Source of the DNA: Streptomyces chromofuscus
GTDB taxonomy: Bacteria; Actinomycetota; Actinomycetes; Streptomycetales; Streptomycetaceae
Length of the DNA: 64,000 bases
Assembly (NCBI RefSeq): GCF_015160875.1
Contig: NZ_CP063374.1
Location: 6,265,501-6,329,500 of the forward strand
Reading direction: 5' to 3'
Every line of letters starts with the position of its first letter. Positions within the stretch are counted from its first letter, which is position 1. The position numbers were made by a program, and so were the translations under genes. Below are positions 16,353 through 25,405 of this stretch, piece after piece. The notes below the pieces were generated by a model. The model searched no databases, had not been told where the DNA came from, and was given only the letters and a program-made list of their open reading frames with translations.

Positions 16353-18445
16353 AGATCTCCTTCCTGATCAACAACATCTACGGCATCGGCGGCACCAACC
16401 GCACGGTGATCAACCTCGCCGAGGCGCTGTCCGTGCAGCACGAGGTGGAGATCGTGTCGGTGTTCCGGCGCGCGCACGCCACCAAGTTCGAGATCTCACC
16501 GCGCGTGGCCGTGCGCGCCCTGGTCGACCTGCGCCCGGGCTCCGCCGACCGCGGCGCCGCCGGAAGCGACGAACCGAGCGACGTGGTGCCGCGCCAGGAG
16601 GAGTTCTACGCCCAGTACAGCCGCTTCACCGACGGCCGGATCATCCGCGAGCTGCAGCGGACGTCCGCCGACGTCGTGGTCGGCACCCGGCCCAGCCTGA
16701 ACCTGTTCGTCGCCGCCCACACCCGCGACGGCGCCCTGCGCGTCGCCCAGGAGCACATGACGCACCTGGCCATCCCGCCGGCGGTCCGCGCGGAGATGGC
16801 CCGCGTCTACCCGCGCCTGGACGCGATCACCACGGTCACCGACGCCGACGCCCGCTCCTTCATGGAGAACACCCCGATCCCGGGCATCCCCGTCGTCGGC
16901 ATCCCCAACAGCGTCCCGCAGCCGTCCGTCACCCCGTCCGACTGCACCCGCAAGGTCGTGGTCAGCGCCGGCCGGATGCACCACATCAAGCGGTACGACC
17001 TGCTGATCCGCGCCTTCGGCCGGCTCGCCGACGACTTCCCCGACTGGCAGCTGCGCATCTACGGCGATGGCGGTGAGGCCGCCAAGCTGCGCGCGCTGGT
17101 CACCGAACTCGGCCTGACCGGAAGGGCGTTGCTGATGGGCGGCTTCTCGCCCATCGAGTCCGAGTGGGCCAAGGGCTCCATCGCGGCCGTCACCTCCAGC
17201 GCCGAGTCCTTCGGCATGACCCTCGTCGAGGCGATGCGCTGCGGCCTGCCCGTCGTCTCCACCGACTGCCCGGTCGGCCCACGCGAGATCCTCACCGACG
17301 GCGAGGACGGCTTCCTCGTACCCAACGGCGAGGTCGAGGGCATCGCGTGGGGCCTGGGGCGCCTGATGGCCGACGAGCCGCTGCGCCGCACCATGGGCGC
17401 CGCCGCGCTGCGCAACGCCGCGCGCTACGACCCGGCGGCCGTCGCCGGCGAGTACCTGGACCTGTTCGAGGACGCCGCCCGCCGGCGCGCCGCCGCCCAC
17501 CGCGGCTACCGCGCCCCCGCCGCGTCCCGCAAGGGCGCAGCCACCCCGCTCACCGTGCCCCCCGTCTCCGTCGGCCAGGCCGTCGCGGACGTCACCGCCG
17601 ACGACGGAGGCTGGCTGCGCTTCAGCGCCGACGCACCCGGCGAGGGCCGCAAGCGCCGCCAGTTCGTGCTGCGCCACAAGCCCTCCGACGGCAACCGCCT
17701 CCCCGACCTGCCGCTGCGTACCCAGCGTCAGGACCTCGACAACGGCGGCACCCGCTACACCGCCGCCCTCACCCCGTCCGCCCTCGACGAACTCGGCGAC
17801 GGACGCTGGCAGGTGACCCTGCAGACCGGCAAGGCGTCCCCCGTGCACCTGAAGGCCGGCATCCGTGACACCCGCGCCCTCATCGACGCCCGCGCCCGCC
17901 TCATCACCCGCCCGCCGTCCGGCCCCGTCGGCTGGAACCTGCCCTACGCCCAGCCCAACGGCCGTCTGATGCTGCGCACCGTGCTGCGCGCGGAGCACGC
18001 CGAGTGCACCGGCGTCGAGGTCGACGACGGCCGCATCACGCTGCGCGGCGTGCTGTGCGGAGGTCGGCGCCTGGAGCCCGGCGCGCTGTTCGTCGTCAGC
18101 CGCCGCGGCCGGCACGGGCGGAACATCACCGTGCCCGTCGAGATCCTCGGCCGCCAGGCGTTCCGCGCCGAGGCGCCCGTGCGCCAGGTCGTCGACCTCC
18201 GGCTGGAACACTGGGAGGACTGGGACTGGTGGCTCCAGCCCGACCCGTTCGACCGCCGCAAGGTGCGCGTCTGCCACCTGCTGGAGGACTTCCCCGACGT
18301 CAAGAGCGCCTACGCCTACCCGTCACTGCCGCTCGCCGGCGGCGAGCCCTCCGAGTACGCCGTGATCCACCCGGCGCGCCCGGTGTGGGTCCGGCCGTAC
18401 TGCTCGGCCTCCGGGGCGATGGCGATGAACGTGGTGGACCGATGA
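16349..18445 (+). CDS. GT4-family glycosyltransferase with a C-terminal extension
   Basis: 698 aa. Residues 1-385 are a GT-B fold retaining glycosyltransferase: N-terminal KISFLINNIYGIGGTNRTV with the glycine loop, VSAGRMHHIKRYDLLIRAF near residue 205, and the EX7E motif in ESFGMTLVEAMRCGLP near residue 286. Residues of about 390-698 form an extra domain I do not recognise; it has beta-rich stretches such as GWLRFSADAPGEGRKRRQF and LRLEHWEDWDWWLQP. GTG 16349 overlaps the previous stop by 4 nt (GTGA). It is the fourth gene of the polymer cluster and probably adds a hexose to the Stealth product. Donor and acceptor are unknown. Confidence 0.85.
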   Translation: MKISFLINNIYGIGGTNRTVINLAEALSVQHEVEIVSVFRRAHATKFEISPRVAVRALVDLRPGSADRGAAGSDEPSDVVPRQEEFYAQYSRFTDGRIIRELQRTSADVVVGTRPSLNLFVAAHTRDGALRVAQEHMTHLAIPPAVRAEMARVYPRLDAITTVTDADARSFMENTPIPGIPVVGIPNSVPQPSVTPSDCTRKVVVSAGRMHHIKRYDLLIRAFGRLADDFPDWQLRIYGDGGEAAKLRALVTELGLTGRALLMGGFSPIESEWAKGSIAAVTSSAESFGMTLVEAMRCGLPVVSTDCPVGPREILTDGEDGFLVPNGEVEGIAWGLGRLMADEPLRRTMGAAALRNAARYDPAAVAGEYLDLFEDAARRRAAAHRGYRAPAASRKGAATPLTVPPVSVGQAVADVTADDGGWLRFSADAPGEGRKRRQFVLRHKPSDGNRLPDLPLRTQRQDLDNGGTRYTAALTPSALDELGDGRWQVTLQTGKASPVHLKAGIRDTRALIDARARLITRPPSGPVGWNLPYAQPNGRLMLRTVLRAEHAECTGVEVDDGRITLRGVLCGGRRLEPGALFVVSRRGRHGRNITVPVEILGRQAFRAEAPVRQVVDLRLEHWEDWDWWLQPDPFDRRKVRVCHLLEDFPDVKSAYAYPSLPLAGGEPSEYAVIHPARPVWVRPYCSASGAMAMNVVDR

Positions 18446-18468
18446 CCGACCCTGCCCCGGGAGGCCCG

Positions 18469-20424
18469 ATGACCCGTTCCGTCCTGCATGTCATCGCCCA
18501 CCAGGACGACGACCTGTACTTCATGAACCCCGACCTGGTCCGTTCCCTCCAGGACGGCGACCGGGTGACCACGGTGGTGCTCACCGCGGGGGAGGGCGAC
18601 GGCATCAACGCCGACACCGGCGACCCCCAACGCGTCGCGGTACCACCGGACTTCGTCGGCTACAGCACCGAGCGCGGCTGCGGACTGCGCTCCGCCTACG
18701 CCCGGATGGTCACCGGCGACCGGGACCGCCCCTGGCGGCGCGAGGCCGTGGACCTCGTCCCCGGCTTCGCCGCCGAACGGTTCACGCTCGACGGCCACGA
18801 CCAGGTGTGCCTGTACTTCCTCCAGCTCCACATGGGCGCGCCCACCGAACGCGGCACCCGCACCCGCCTGCACGAGCTGTGGGAGGGCGCCCTGCGCACC
18901 CAGGCCACGCTGCCGGTGCGCGGCGGCACCGTCGGCGAGGTCCAGCAGGTCACGCGCGAACAGGTGATCGGCGCGCTGACCGCGCTGCTCGCCGACGTCC
19001 GCCCGACCATGGTGCGCGCGATGGATCCCGACCCCGAGCACGACGGCGGCAAGGAGGAGTACGTCTGCTCCGACCACGTCGACCACACCACCACCGCCCA
19101 GTTCACGCTCGCCGCCCTCGCCCGGCACCGCGAGGCCGGGCACTACCCGGTGGTCGAGCACTACCGCGCCTACGCCAACCGCTTCTGGGGCTACAACCTC
19201 GACTCGGTCGCGACGGCGGAGAAGGCCGAGTACCTCGCGACGTACGCCGGACTGGACGCGCCCGAACGGTGCGCGCACGGCACCTGCGAGACCTGCGGCG
19301 ACCGGCAGCTGGGCGGCAACCCGTACCGCAGCACGCACATGATGAGCACCGCCCACCGGTACACGCCCACGACGACCTGGCTGCGCCTCGGCCCCGGTGG
19401 CCGGCTCAACGCGTTCGGCGTGCTGGCCGGGCGGCTGGCCTTCTGGACGGAGACCGGCCCGGCCACCGGCGAGTGGAAGGGGCCCTTCGTGCTGGGGGAC
19501 GGGTGGCTGTGCCCCACCCTGGCGGTGACCGGACTGCCCGGCGGACCGGCCGAGTTGGTGGGCCTGCGCCGCCAGAACGTGGTCGGCGGCGGAGTGACCG
19601 TCGACGTCGTGCACACCGCACAGGACCCCGACGGAGGCGGCTTCAGCGGCTGGCGGACCCTGGAGAACCCGGACTGGACGCACGGCGACGGACGCCGCCA
19701 GCGCGAGGCCGGCGTGCCCTCCGCGGCCGTCGACCCGGCCGGCCGGCTGCACGTCTTCGTCCGTGACTACGCGCAGGGCGTCAGCCTGCGCCGCCGTGAC
19801 GTCTCCGGCGCCTGGGGTCCCTGGGAGAACCTCGGCGGCAGCTTCGTGCAGGACGCCGGCGCCGTCCTCGTCACCGAGCGCGGGACCGTGGAGCTGTACG
19901 TGCCGGGCAAGAACTCCGTGTGGCGCTGGCACCAGACGGAACCCGGCGGCGCGTTCCTGCTGGACGACACGCTGAAGACGGGCCGCCCGGCCACCGGCGG
20001 GGTCACCGCGGTCGACTCGGGCGAGGGCCGCACCTGCCTGTACTTCCGCGAGGCCGGCACCCAGCAGGTCATGGCCTACCGTCAGCACCCCGACGGCCGC
20101 TGGCCCGGATCCGGCGCGGGCCTCGGCGGCCACGGCGGTACCGGGCCCGTCGCCGCCCTGTGGGCCCCCGAACGCGGCGCCCGCGAGGCCTACCTGGCCC
20201 ACCGCGGCAGCCGGGGCCGGCTGGTCGTGTCGCTGCCCGACCGCGACAAGGAGGTCTCCGGCACCCACTGGCACGAGTCCGGCGACATGCTCGCCCACGC
20301 CCCGGCGATGGCGTACGACGCCGCGGGCGCCGTGACGGTCGCGGTCATCGGCACGGACGGACGGCTGCGGGTGCGCCGGCAGCTGTCGCCGGCGGTGGGC
20401 AGTCCGCTCGGTCCCTGGCGCTGA
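18469..20424 (+). CDS. PIG-L-family deacetylase fused to a C-terminal beta-propeller
   Basis: 651 aa in two parts. Residues 1-260 are PIG-L/LmbE: HVIAHQDDDLYFMNPDL (7-23) is the zinc motif AHPDDE with Gln for Pro and Asp for Glu, and CSDHVDHTTTA (200-210) supplies the second His pair. PIG-L enzymes remove acetyl groups from GlcNAc-type sugars. A Cys cluster (CAHGTCETCGDR, about 269-279) leads into residues 302-651, a third copy of the propeller family found at 6597 and 7790 (GRLHVFVRDYAQGVSLRRR, WGPWENLGGS). GGAGG at 18460-18464 supports ATG 18469; ATG 18442, overlapping the GT4 stop, is possible. It likely deacetylates the locus polymer while the propeller holds it. Confidence 0.85.
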   Translation: MTRSVLHVIAHQDDDLYFMNPDLVRSLQDGDRVTTVVLTAGEGDGINADTGDPQRVAVPPDFVGYSTERGCGLRSAYARMVTGDRDRPWRREAVDLVPGFAAERFTLDGHDQVCLYFLQLHMGAPTERGTRTRLHELWEGALRTQATLPVRGGTVGEVQQVTREQVIGALTALLADVRPTMVRAMDPDPEHDGGKEEYVCSDHVDHTTTAQFTLAALARHREAGHYPVVEHYRAYANRFWGYNLDSVATAEKAEYLATYAGLDAPERCAHGTCETCGDRQLGGNPYRSTHMMSTAHRYTPTTTWLRLGPGGRLNAFGVLAGRLAFWTETGPATGEWKGPFVLGDGWLCPTLAVTGLPGGPAELVGLRRQNVVGGGVTVDVVHTAQDPDGGGFSGWRTLENPDWTHGDGRRQREAGVPSAAVDPAGRLHVFVRDYAQGVSLRRRDVSGAWGPWENLGGSFVQDAGAVLVTERGTVELYVPGKNSVWRWHQTEPGGAFLLDDTLKTGRPATGGVTAVDSGEGRTCLYFREAGTQQVMAYRQHPDGRWPGSGAGLGGHGGTGPVAALWAPERGAREAYLAHRGSRGRLVVSLPDRDKEVSGTHWHESGDMLAHAPAMAYDAAGAVTVAVIGTDGRLRVRRQLSPAVGSPLGPWR

Positions 20425-20435
20425 TCCGGCACGCA

Positions 20436-20477
20436 CGACCGAGGGCCTCCGCCGCGACGGCGAAAGGCCCTCGGTCG
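20436..20477. terminator. Bidirectional terminator between the PIG-L and fadB genes
   Basis: 13-bp perfect stem, CGACCGAGGGCCT (20436-20448) with AGGCCCTCGGTCG (20465-20477), between two convergent stop codons. Confidence 0.85.
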
Positions 20478-20487
20478 CGTCGGACGG

Positions 20488-22617
20488 TCACGCCGGGACG
20501 CTCGCGACCCCCGGTTCCAGGAACCGCTTGCCGTTCACCCGCTCGGAGACGCCCTCGCGGTCCAGGTACGGCGTGATGCCGCCCAGGTGGAAGGGCCAGC
20601 CGGCACCGGTGATCAGGCAGAGGTCGATGTCCTGGGCCTCGGCGACGACGCCCTCGTCGAGCATCAGCCCGATCTCCTGCGCCACCGCGTCCAGCACCCG
20701 GGCCCGCACCTGCTCCTCGGTGAGGACGGTGTCGCCCTGCTTCAGCAGCGCGGCGACCTCCGGGTCCAGCTCCGGCTTGCCGGAGTCGTAGACGTAGAAG
20801 CCGCGCTTGCCGGCCTCGACGACCGCCTTGAGGTTCGGGGAGACCGTGAAGCGGTCCGGGAAGGCCCTGTTGAGCGTCTCGGAGACGTGCAGGCCGATCG
20901 CCGGGCCGACCAGCTCCAGCAGCACCAGCGGGGACATCGGCAGGCCCAGCGGCTCGACCGCCTTCTCCGCCACGGCCACCGGGGTGCCCTCGTCGATGAC
21001 GTTCTGGATCTCGCCCATGAAGCGGGTCAGGATGCGGTTCACGACGAACGCCGGGGCGTCCTTGACCAGCACCGCGGTCTTCTTCAGCTTCTTGGCGACG
21101 GCGAACGCCGTGGCCAGCGAGGCGTCGTCGGTCTGCTCGCCGCGGACGATCTCCAGCAGCGGCAGCACCGCGACCGGGTTGAAGAAGTGGAAGCCGACGA
21201 CCCGCTCGGGGTGCTTCAGCTTCGACGCCATCTCCGACACGGACAGGGACGAGGTGTTGGTGGCGAGGATCGCGTGCGCCGGGGCGACCGCCTCGACCTC
21301 GGCGAACACCTTCTGCTTGACGCCCATTTCCTCGAACACCGCTTCGATGACGAAGTCGGCGTCCGCGAAGCCCTCGGCCTTGTCCAGGACGCCGGTCACC
21401 AGCGCCTTGAGGCGGTTGGCCTTGTCCTGGCCGATCCGGCCCTTGCCGAGCAGCTTGTCGATCTCGGCGTGGACGTAGCCCACACCCTTGTCGACGCGCT
21501 CCTGGTCGATGTCGGTCAGTACGACCGGCACCTCAAGGCGGCGCAGGAAGAGCAGCGCGAGCTGGGAGGCCATCAGACCGGCGCCGACGACGCCGACCTT
21601 GGTGACCGGGCGCGCCAGGTTCTTGTCCGGGGCGCCGGCCGGGCGCTTGCCGCGCTTCTGTACCAGGTTGAACGCGTAGATGCCGGCGCGCAGTTCGCCA
21701 CCCATGATCAGGTCGGCGAGCGCCTTGTCCTCGGCGTCGTACCCCTGCTGGAGGTCACCGTTCTTTGCGGCGGCGATGATGTCGAGGGCGCGGTAGGCGG
21801 CCGGGGCGGCGCCGTGCACCTTGGAGTCCGCGATGAAGCGGCCCTTGGCGACGGCCTGGTCCCAGGCCTCGCCGCGGTCGATCACCGGGCGCTCGACCAC
21901 GATCTCGCCCTTGAGGACCGACGCCGTCCAGATGAGCGACTGCTCCAGGAAGTCGGCGCCCTCGAAGATCGCGTCGGCGATGCCGAGCTCGTAGACCTGC
22001 GAGCCCTTGAGCTGCTTGTTCTGGTTGAGGCTGTTCTCGATGATCACCGAGACGGCCTTCTCCGGACCGATCAGGTTCGGCAGCAGCGTGCAGCCGCCCC
22101 AGCCGGGGACCAGCCCGAGGAAGACCTCGGGCAGGGAGAACGCCGGGAGGGCCGCGGAGACCGTGCGGTAGGTGCAGTGCAGGCCGACCTCGACGCCGCC
22201 GCCCATCGCGGCGCCGTTGTAGTACGCGAACGTCGGCACGGCGAGGCCGGACAGCCGCTTGAAGACGTCGTGGCCGCCCTTGCCGATGGCGTAGGCGTGG
22301 TCCCACTCCTTGAGGAGCTCGACGCCCTTGAGGTCCGCCCCGACGGCGAAGATGAACGGCTTGCCGGTGAGGCCGACGCCGACGATCTCGCCGTCCGCGG
22401 CCTCCTTCTCGACCTGGTCGATCGCGGCGCCCAGGTTCGCCAGCGACTGCGGGCCGAAGGTGGTCGGCTTGGTGTGGTCCAGGCCGTTGTCCAGGGTGAT
22501 CAGGGCGAAGCGCCCGGCGCCCAGGGGGAGGTCGAAGTGGCGTACGTGCGCGCTGGTGACGACCTCGTCCGGGAACAGGTCCGAGGCCTGCTTCAGAAGC
22601 TCGGCGGTGGTGCTCAC
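20488..22617 (-). CDS. fadB: Fatty-acid oxidation multifunctional enzyme (enoyl-CoA hydratase / 3-hydroxyacyl-CoA dehydrogenase)
   Basis: 709 aa, normal for FadB/FadJ. The N-terminal crotonase domain (about 1-200) has the oxyanion-hole stretches TGKPFIFAVGADLKG and YYNGAAMGGGVEVGLHC. The dehydrogenase domain starts with KVGVVGAGLMASQLALLFLRR (NAD loop, near residue 325) and carries NTSSLSVSEMASKLKHPERVVGFHFFNPV with its catalytic His. It performs hydration and oxidation in beta-oxidation. GTG 22617 is chosen because it overlaps the stop of the upstream thiolase (GTGA) and the conserved protein begins there. It forms a two-gene operon with the thiolase. Confidence 0.93.
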   Translation of the reverse strand: MSTTAELLKQASDLFPDEVVTSAHVRHFDLPLGAGRFALITLDNGLDHTKPTTFGPQSLANLGAAIDQVEKEAADGEIVGVGLTGKPFIFAVGADLKGVELLKEWDHAYAIGKGGHDVFKRLSGLAVPTFAYYNGAAMGGGVEVGLHCTYRTVSAALPAFSLPEVFLGLVPGWGGCTLLPNLIGPEKAVSVIIENSLNQNKQLKGSQVYELGIADAIFEGADFLEQSLIWTASVLKGEIVVERPVIDRGEAWDQAVAKGRFIADSKVHGAAPAAYRALDIIAAAKNGDLQQGYDAEDKALADLIMGGELRAGIYAFNLVQKRGKRPAGAPDKNLARPVTKVGVVGAGLMASQLALLFLRRLEVPVVLTDIDQERVDKGVGYVHAEIDKLLGKGRIGQDKANRLKALVTGVLDKAEGFADADFVIEAVFEEMGVKQKVFAEVEAVAPAHAILATNTSSLSVSEMASKLKHPERVVGFHFFNPVAVLPLLEIVRGEQTDDASLATAFAVAKKLKKTAVLVKDAPAFVVNRILTRFMGEIQNVIDEGTPVAVAEKAVEPLGLPMSPLVLLELVGPAIGLHVSETLNRAFPDRFTVSPNLKAVVEAGKRGFYVYDSGKPELDPEVAALLKQGDTVLTEEQVRARVLDAVAQEIGLMLDEGVVAEAQDIDLCLITGAGWPFHLGGITPYLDREGVSERVNGKRFLEPGVASVPA

Positions 22618-23831
22618 TTGTCCCCCTCGAAGTGCGGGTTCTCCCAGATGACCGTCGCGCCCATGCCGAAACCGACGCACATGGTGGTCAGGCCGTAGCG
22701 GACGTGCGGCTGCTCCTCGAACTGGCGGGCCAGCTGCGTCATCAGGCGGACGCCGGAGGAGGCCAGCGGGTGGCCGAAGGCGATGGCGCCGCCGTACTGG
22801 TTGACGCGGGCGTCGTCGTCGGCGATGCCGTAGTGCTCCAGGAACGCGAGCACCTGGACGGCGAAGGCCTCGTTGATCTCGAACAGTCCGATGTCGTCGA
22901 TGGACAGCCCCGCCTGGGCGAGCGCCTTCTCGGTGGCCGGGATCGGGCCGTAGCCCATGACCTCCGGCTCCACACCCGCGAAGGAGTAGGAGACGAGGCG
23001 CATCTTCACCGGGAGGTTGTTCTCGCGGGCGAAGTCCTCGGAGGCGATGAGGGAGGCGGTGGCGCCATCGTTCAGACCGGCCGCGTTACCGGCGGTGACC
23101 CGGCCGTGGACGCGGAAGGGGGTCTTCAGACCGGCCAGGTTCTCGAGCGTGGTGCCCGGGCGCATCGGCTCGTCGGCGGTGACCAGGCCCCAGCCCGTCT
23201 CGCCGGCCTCGGCGTTGGTGCGGCGCACCGAAATCGGGACCAGGTCGGCCTGGATCTTGCCGTTGGCGTACGCCTTGGCGGCCTTCTCCTGCGAGCGCAC
23301 GGCGTACTCGTCGGCGCGCTGCTTGGTGATCGTCGGATAGCGGTCGTGCAGGTTCTCGGCGGTCATGCCCATGAACAGCGCCGACTCGTCGACCAGCTTC
23401 TCGCTGACGAACCGCGGGTTCGGGTCCACGCCCTCACCCATCGGGTGGCGGCCCATGTGCTCGACACCACCGGCGATGGCGACGTCGTACGCGCCGAAGG
23501 CCACGGAACCGGCGACGGTGGTGACGGCGGTCAGCGCGCCGGCGCACATCCGGTCGATCGAGTAGCCGGGCACGGACTGCGGCAGTCCGGCGAGGATGCC
23601 GGCGGTCCGGCCGATGGTCAGGCCCTGGTCGCCGATCTGCGTGGTCGCGGCGATGGCGACCTCGTCGATCTTCTTGGGGTCCAGGCCGGGGTTGCGGCGC
23701 AGCAGCTCCCGGATCGCCTTCACGACGAGGTCGTCGGCGCGGGTCTCGTGGTAGATGCCCTTCGGGCCCGCCTTGCCGAACGGGGTGCGGACGCCGTCGA
23801 CGAAGACGACGTCCCTGACGGTACGAGGCAC
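22614..23831 (-). CDS. fadA: Acetyl-CoA acyltransferase (thiolase)
   Basis: 405 aa. Thiolase cleaves 3-ketoacyl-CoA at the end of each beta-oxidation cycle. The nucleophile is Cys96 in SIDRMCAGAL, the second active Cys is C385 in TTMCVGFGMG, His354 is in AFGHPLASSG, and the NEAFAV motif is present. GTG 23831 has an excellent ribosome site (GGAGGAG). It is first in the operon, and its stop overlaps the fadB start by 4 nt, giving matched production of the two subunits. The 18-bp palindrome about 50 bp upstream is a possible operator. Confidence 0.94.
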   Translation of the reverse strand: MPRTVRDVVFVDGVRTPFGKAGPKGIYHETRADDLVVKAIRELLRRNPGLDPKKIDEVAIAATTQIGDQGLTIGRTAGILAGLPQSVPGYSIDRMCAGALTAVTTVAGSVAFGAYDVAIAGGVEHMGRHPMGEGVDPNPRFVSEKLVDESALFMGMTAENLHDRYPTITKQRADEYAVRSQEKAAKAYANGKIQADLVPISVRRTNAEAGETGWGLVTADEPMRPGTTLENLAGLKTPFRVHGRVTAGNAAGLNDGATASLIASEDFARENNLPVKMRLVSYSFAGVEPEVMGYGPIPATEKALAQAGLSIDDIGLFEINEAFAVQVLAFLEHYGIADDDARVNQYGGAIAFGHPLASSGVRLMTQLARQFEEQPHVRYGLTTMCVGFGMGATVIWENPHFEGDK

Positions 23832-23879
23832 GATGGCTCTCCTCCAGGGTGCGGGGTGGCACTGCTGCGGCACGCATGC

Positions 23880-23897
23880 GCTGAGCGCGCGCTCAGC
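23880..23897. promoter_or_regulatory. Palindrome GCTGAGCGCGCGCTCAGC upstream of fadA
   Basis: Perfect 18-bp palindrome, 49 bp before the fadA start. TAGCAT on the minus strand lies just upstream of it and could be the -10 box, which would place the palindrome at or just after the transcription start. It is consistent with a TetR-type repressor of fatty-acid genes; no regulator is encoded nearby. The rest of the 287-bp gap (23832-24118) holds nothing else I can name. Confidence 0.45.
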
Positions 23898-24118
23898 ACC
23901 CATGCTACTTGTGGGTAACGTAGCTGCCCAGTCCTCACGGGTCGAGCGGCGAAGGTCACACCTTCGGCGCAGCGGCCGCGCGGCAACGCACCGAATACCG
24001 ACCAGCCGCGCGCCCGCGTCCCCGGAGAAGTGGGTGGCCACCGCGGCCCTCTCCCGCGAACGCCACGGCCCGTGCCGCTTCACTCGGCCGGAGCACCTTG
24101 GCCTGATGTCGCCGCCCG

Positions 24119-25405
24119 CTACGGCGCCTTGGCGGAAAGAGCCCTCACCAGAACCGGCGCGACCAGCTCGACCTGCCAGTCGCGGGCCCCGTACCCGCGC
24201 AGCACCCCGGCCACGGCCGCCACGTCGGCCGACGGCGGTTCCCAGCACACCCGCCGCACGGTGTCCGGCGTGATCAGGTTCTCCTGCGGCAGACCGAGCT
24301 CCTCGGCCAGCGCGGACACGCCGGCCCGCGCCGCGGACAGCCGGGCGGCCGCCGCCGGATCCTTGTCGGCCCACGCGCGCGGCGGCGGAGGCCCCGCGAC
24401 CGGCTGGCCCGGCTGCGGCAGCTGCGACTCCGGCAGCGCCTTGGCGCGATCCACCGCGGCCTGCCACTGCTCCAGCTGCCGCCGCCCCATCCGGTGCCCG
24501 AACCCGTTCAGCGCGGACAGCGCGTGCACCGTGCCCGGCAGGGCCAGCGCGGCCTCGACGATGGCCGTGTCCGACAGCACCTTGCCCGGCGAGACGTCCC
24601 TGCGCTGCGCGATCCGGTCCCGGGTCTCCCACAGCTCGCGCACCACGGCGAGCTGCCGGCGCCGACGCACCTTGTGCATGCCCGACGTACGGCGCCACGG
24701 GTCCTTGCGGGGCTCCGGCGGCGGCGCGGCGGCGATCGCGTCGAACTCCTGCAGGGCCCATTCGAGCTTGCCCTGCCGGTCCAGTTCCTTCTCCAGCGCG
24801 TCCCGCAGGTCGACGAGCAGCTCGACGTCGAGGGCCGCGTACCGCAGCCACGGCTCGGGGAGCGGGCGGGTCGACCAGTCGACGGCGGAGTGGCCCTTCT
24901 CCAGGACGAAGCCCAGCACGTTCTCGACCATGGCCCCGAGGCCGACCCGCGGGAATCCGGAGAGCCGTCCGGCCAGCTCGGTGTCGAACAGCCGCGTCGG
25001 CATCATGCCTATCTCCCGCAGGCACGGCAGGTCCTGGGTGGCGGCGTGCAGCACCCACTCGACGCCGGACAGCGCCTCGCCCAGCGCCGACAGGTCGGGG
25101 CAGGCCACCGGATCGATCAGCGCGGTCCCCGCGCCCTGGCGGCGCAGCTGCACGAGGTAGGCGCGCTGTCCGTAGCGGTAGCCGGAGGCGCGCTCGGCGT
25201 CGACGGCGACGGGGCCGGAGCCGGCGGCGAAGGCGGTGATCACCTCGGCGAGGGCCGCCTCGTCCGCGACCACGGGCGGAATGCCCTCACGCGGCTCCAG
25301 CAAAGGGATCGGCGCCTCCGTAACAGAAGATCCGCCGTCTTCCGGAGGAGCGCCCCCGGTGGTTCGCAGTGAACTGTCTGCTGCGGTTTCTTGGGCGTCG
25401 GTCAC
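24119..25405 (-). CDS. rnd: Ribonuclease D (3'-5' exonuclease with HRDC domain)
   Basis: 428 aa. The DEDDy exonuclease domain shows D69 and E71 in PVAVDAERASG, D125 in ATQDLPCLRE, and Tyr189/Asp193 in RYAALDVELLVDL. A helical HRDC domain follows at about 225-300 (VVRELWETRDRIAQRRDVSPGK). RNase D trims the 3' ends of tRNA precursors and other RNAs. The first 30 residues are a low-complexity tail. GTG 25405 has no ribosome site but is preceded by TACCCT at leaderless spacing. It stands alone. Confidence 0.92.
   Translation of the reverse strand: MTDAQETAADSSLRTTGGAPPEDGGSSVTEAPIPLLEPREGIPPVVADEAALAEVITAFAAGSGPVAVDAERASGYRYGQRAYLVQLRRQGAGTALIDPVACPDLSALGEALSGVEWVLHAATQDLPCLREIGMMPTRLFDTELAGRLSGFPRVGLGAMVENVLGFVLEKGHSAVDWSTRPLPEPWLRYAALDVELLVDLRDALEKELDRQGKLEWALQEFDAIAAAPPPEPRKDPWRRTSGMHKVRRRRQLAVVRELWETRDRIAQRRDVSPGKVLSDTAIVEAALALPGTVHALSALNGFGHRMGRRQLEQWQAAVDRAKALPESQLPQPGQPVAGPPPPRAWADKDPAAAARLSAARAGVSALAEELGLPQENLITPDTVRRVCWEPPSADVAAVAGVLRGYGARDWQVELVAPVLVRALSAKAP

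Noticed and set aside
14033..18445. 1470-residue open frame running through the third Stealth gene into the GT4 gene
   Set aside because: The first three quarters are out of frame with the Stealth protein and show only Arg/Pro-rich noise. The real GT4 starts at GTG 16349 with a GTGA overlap.
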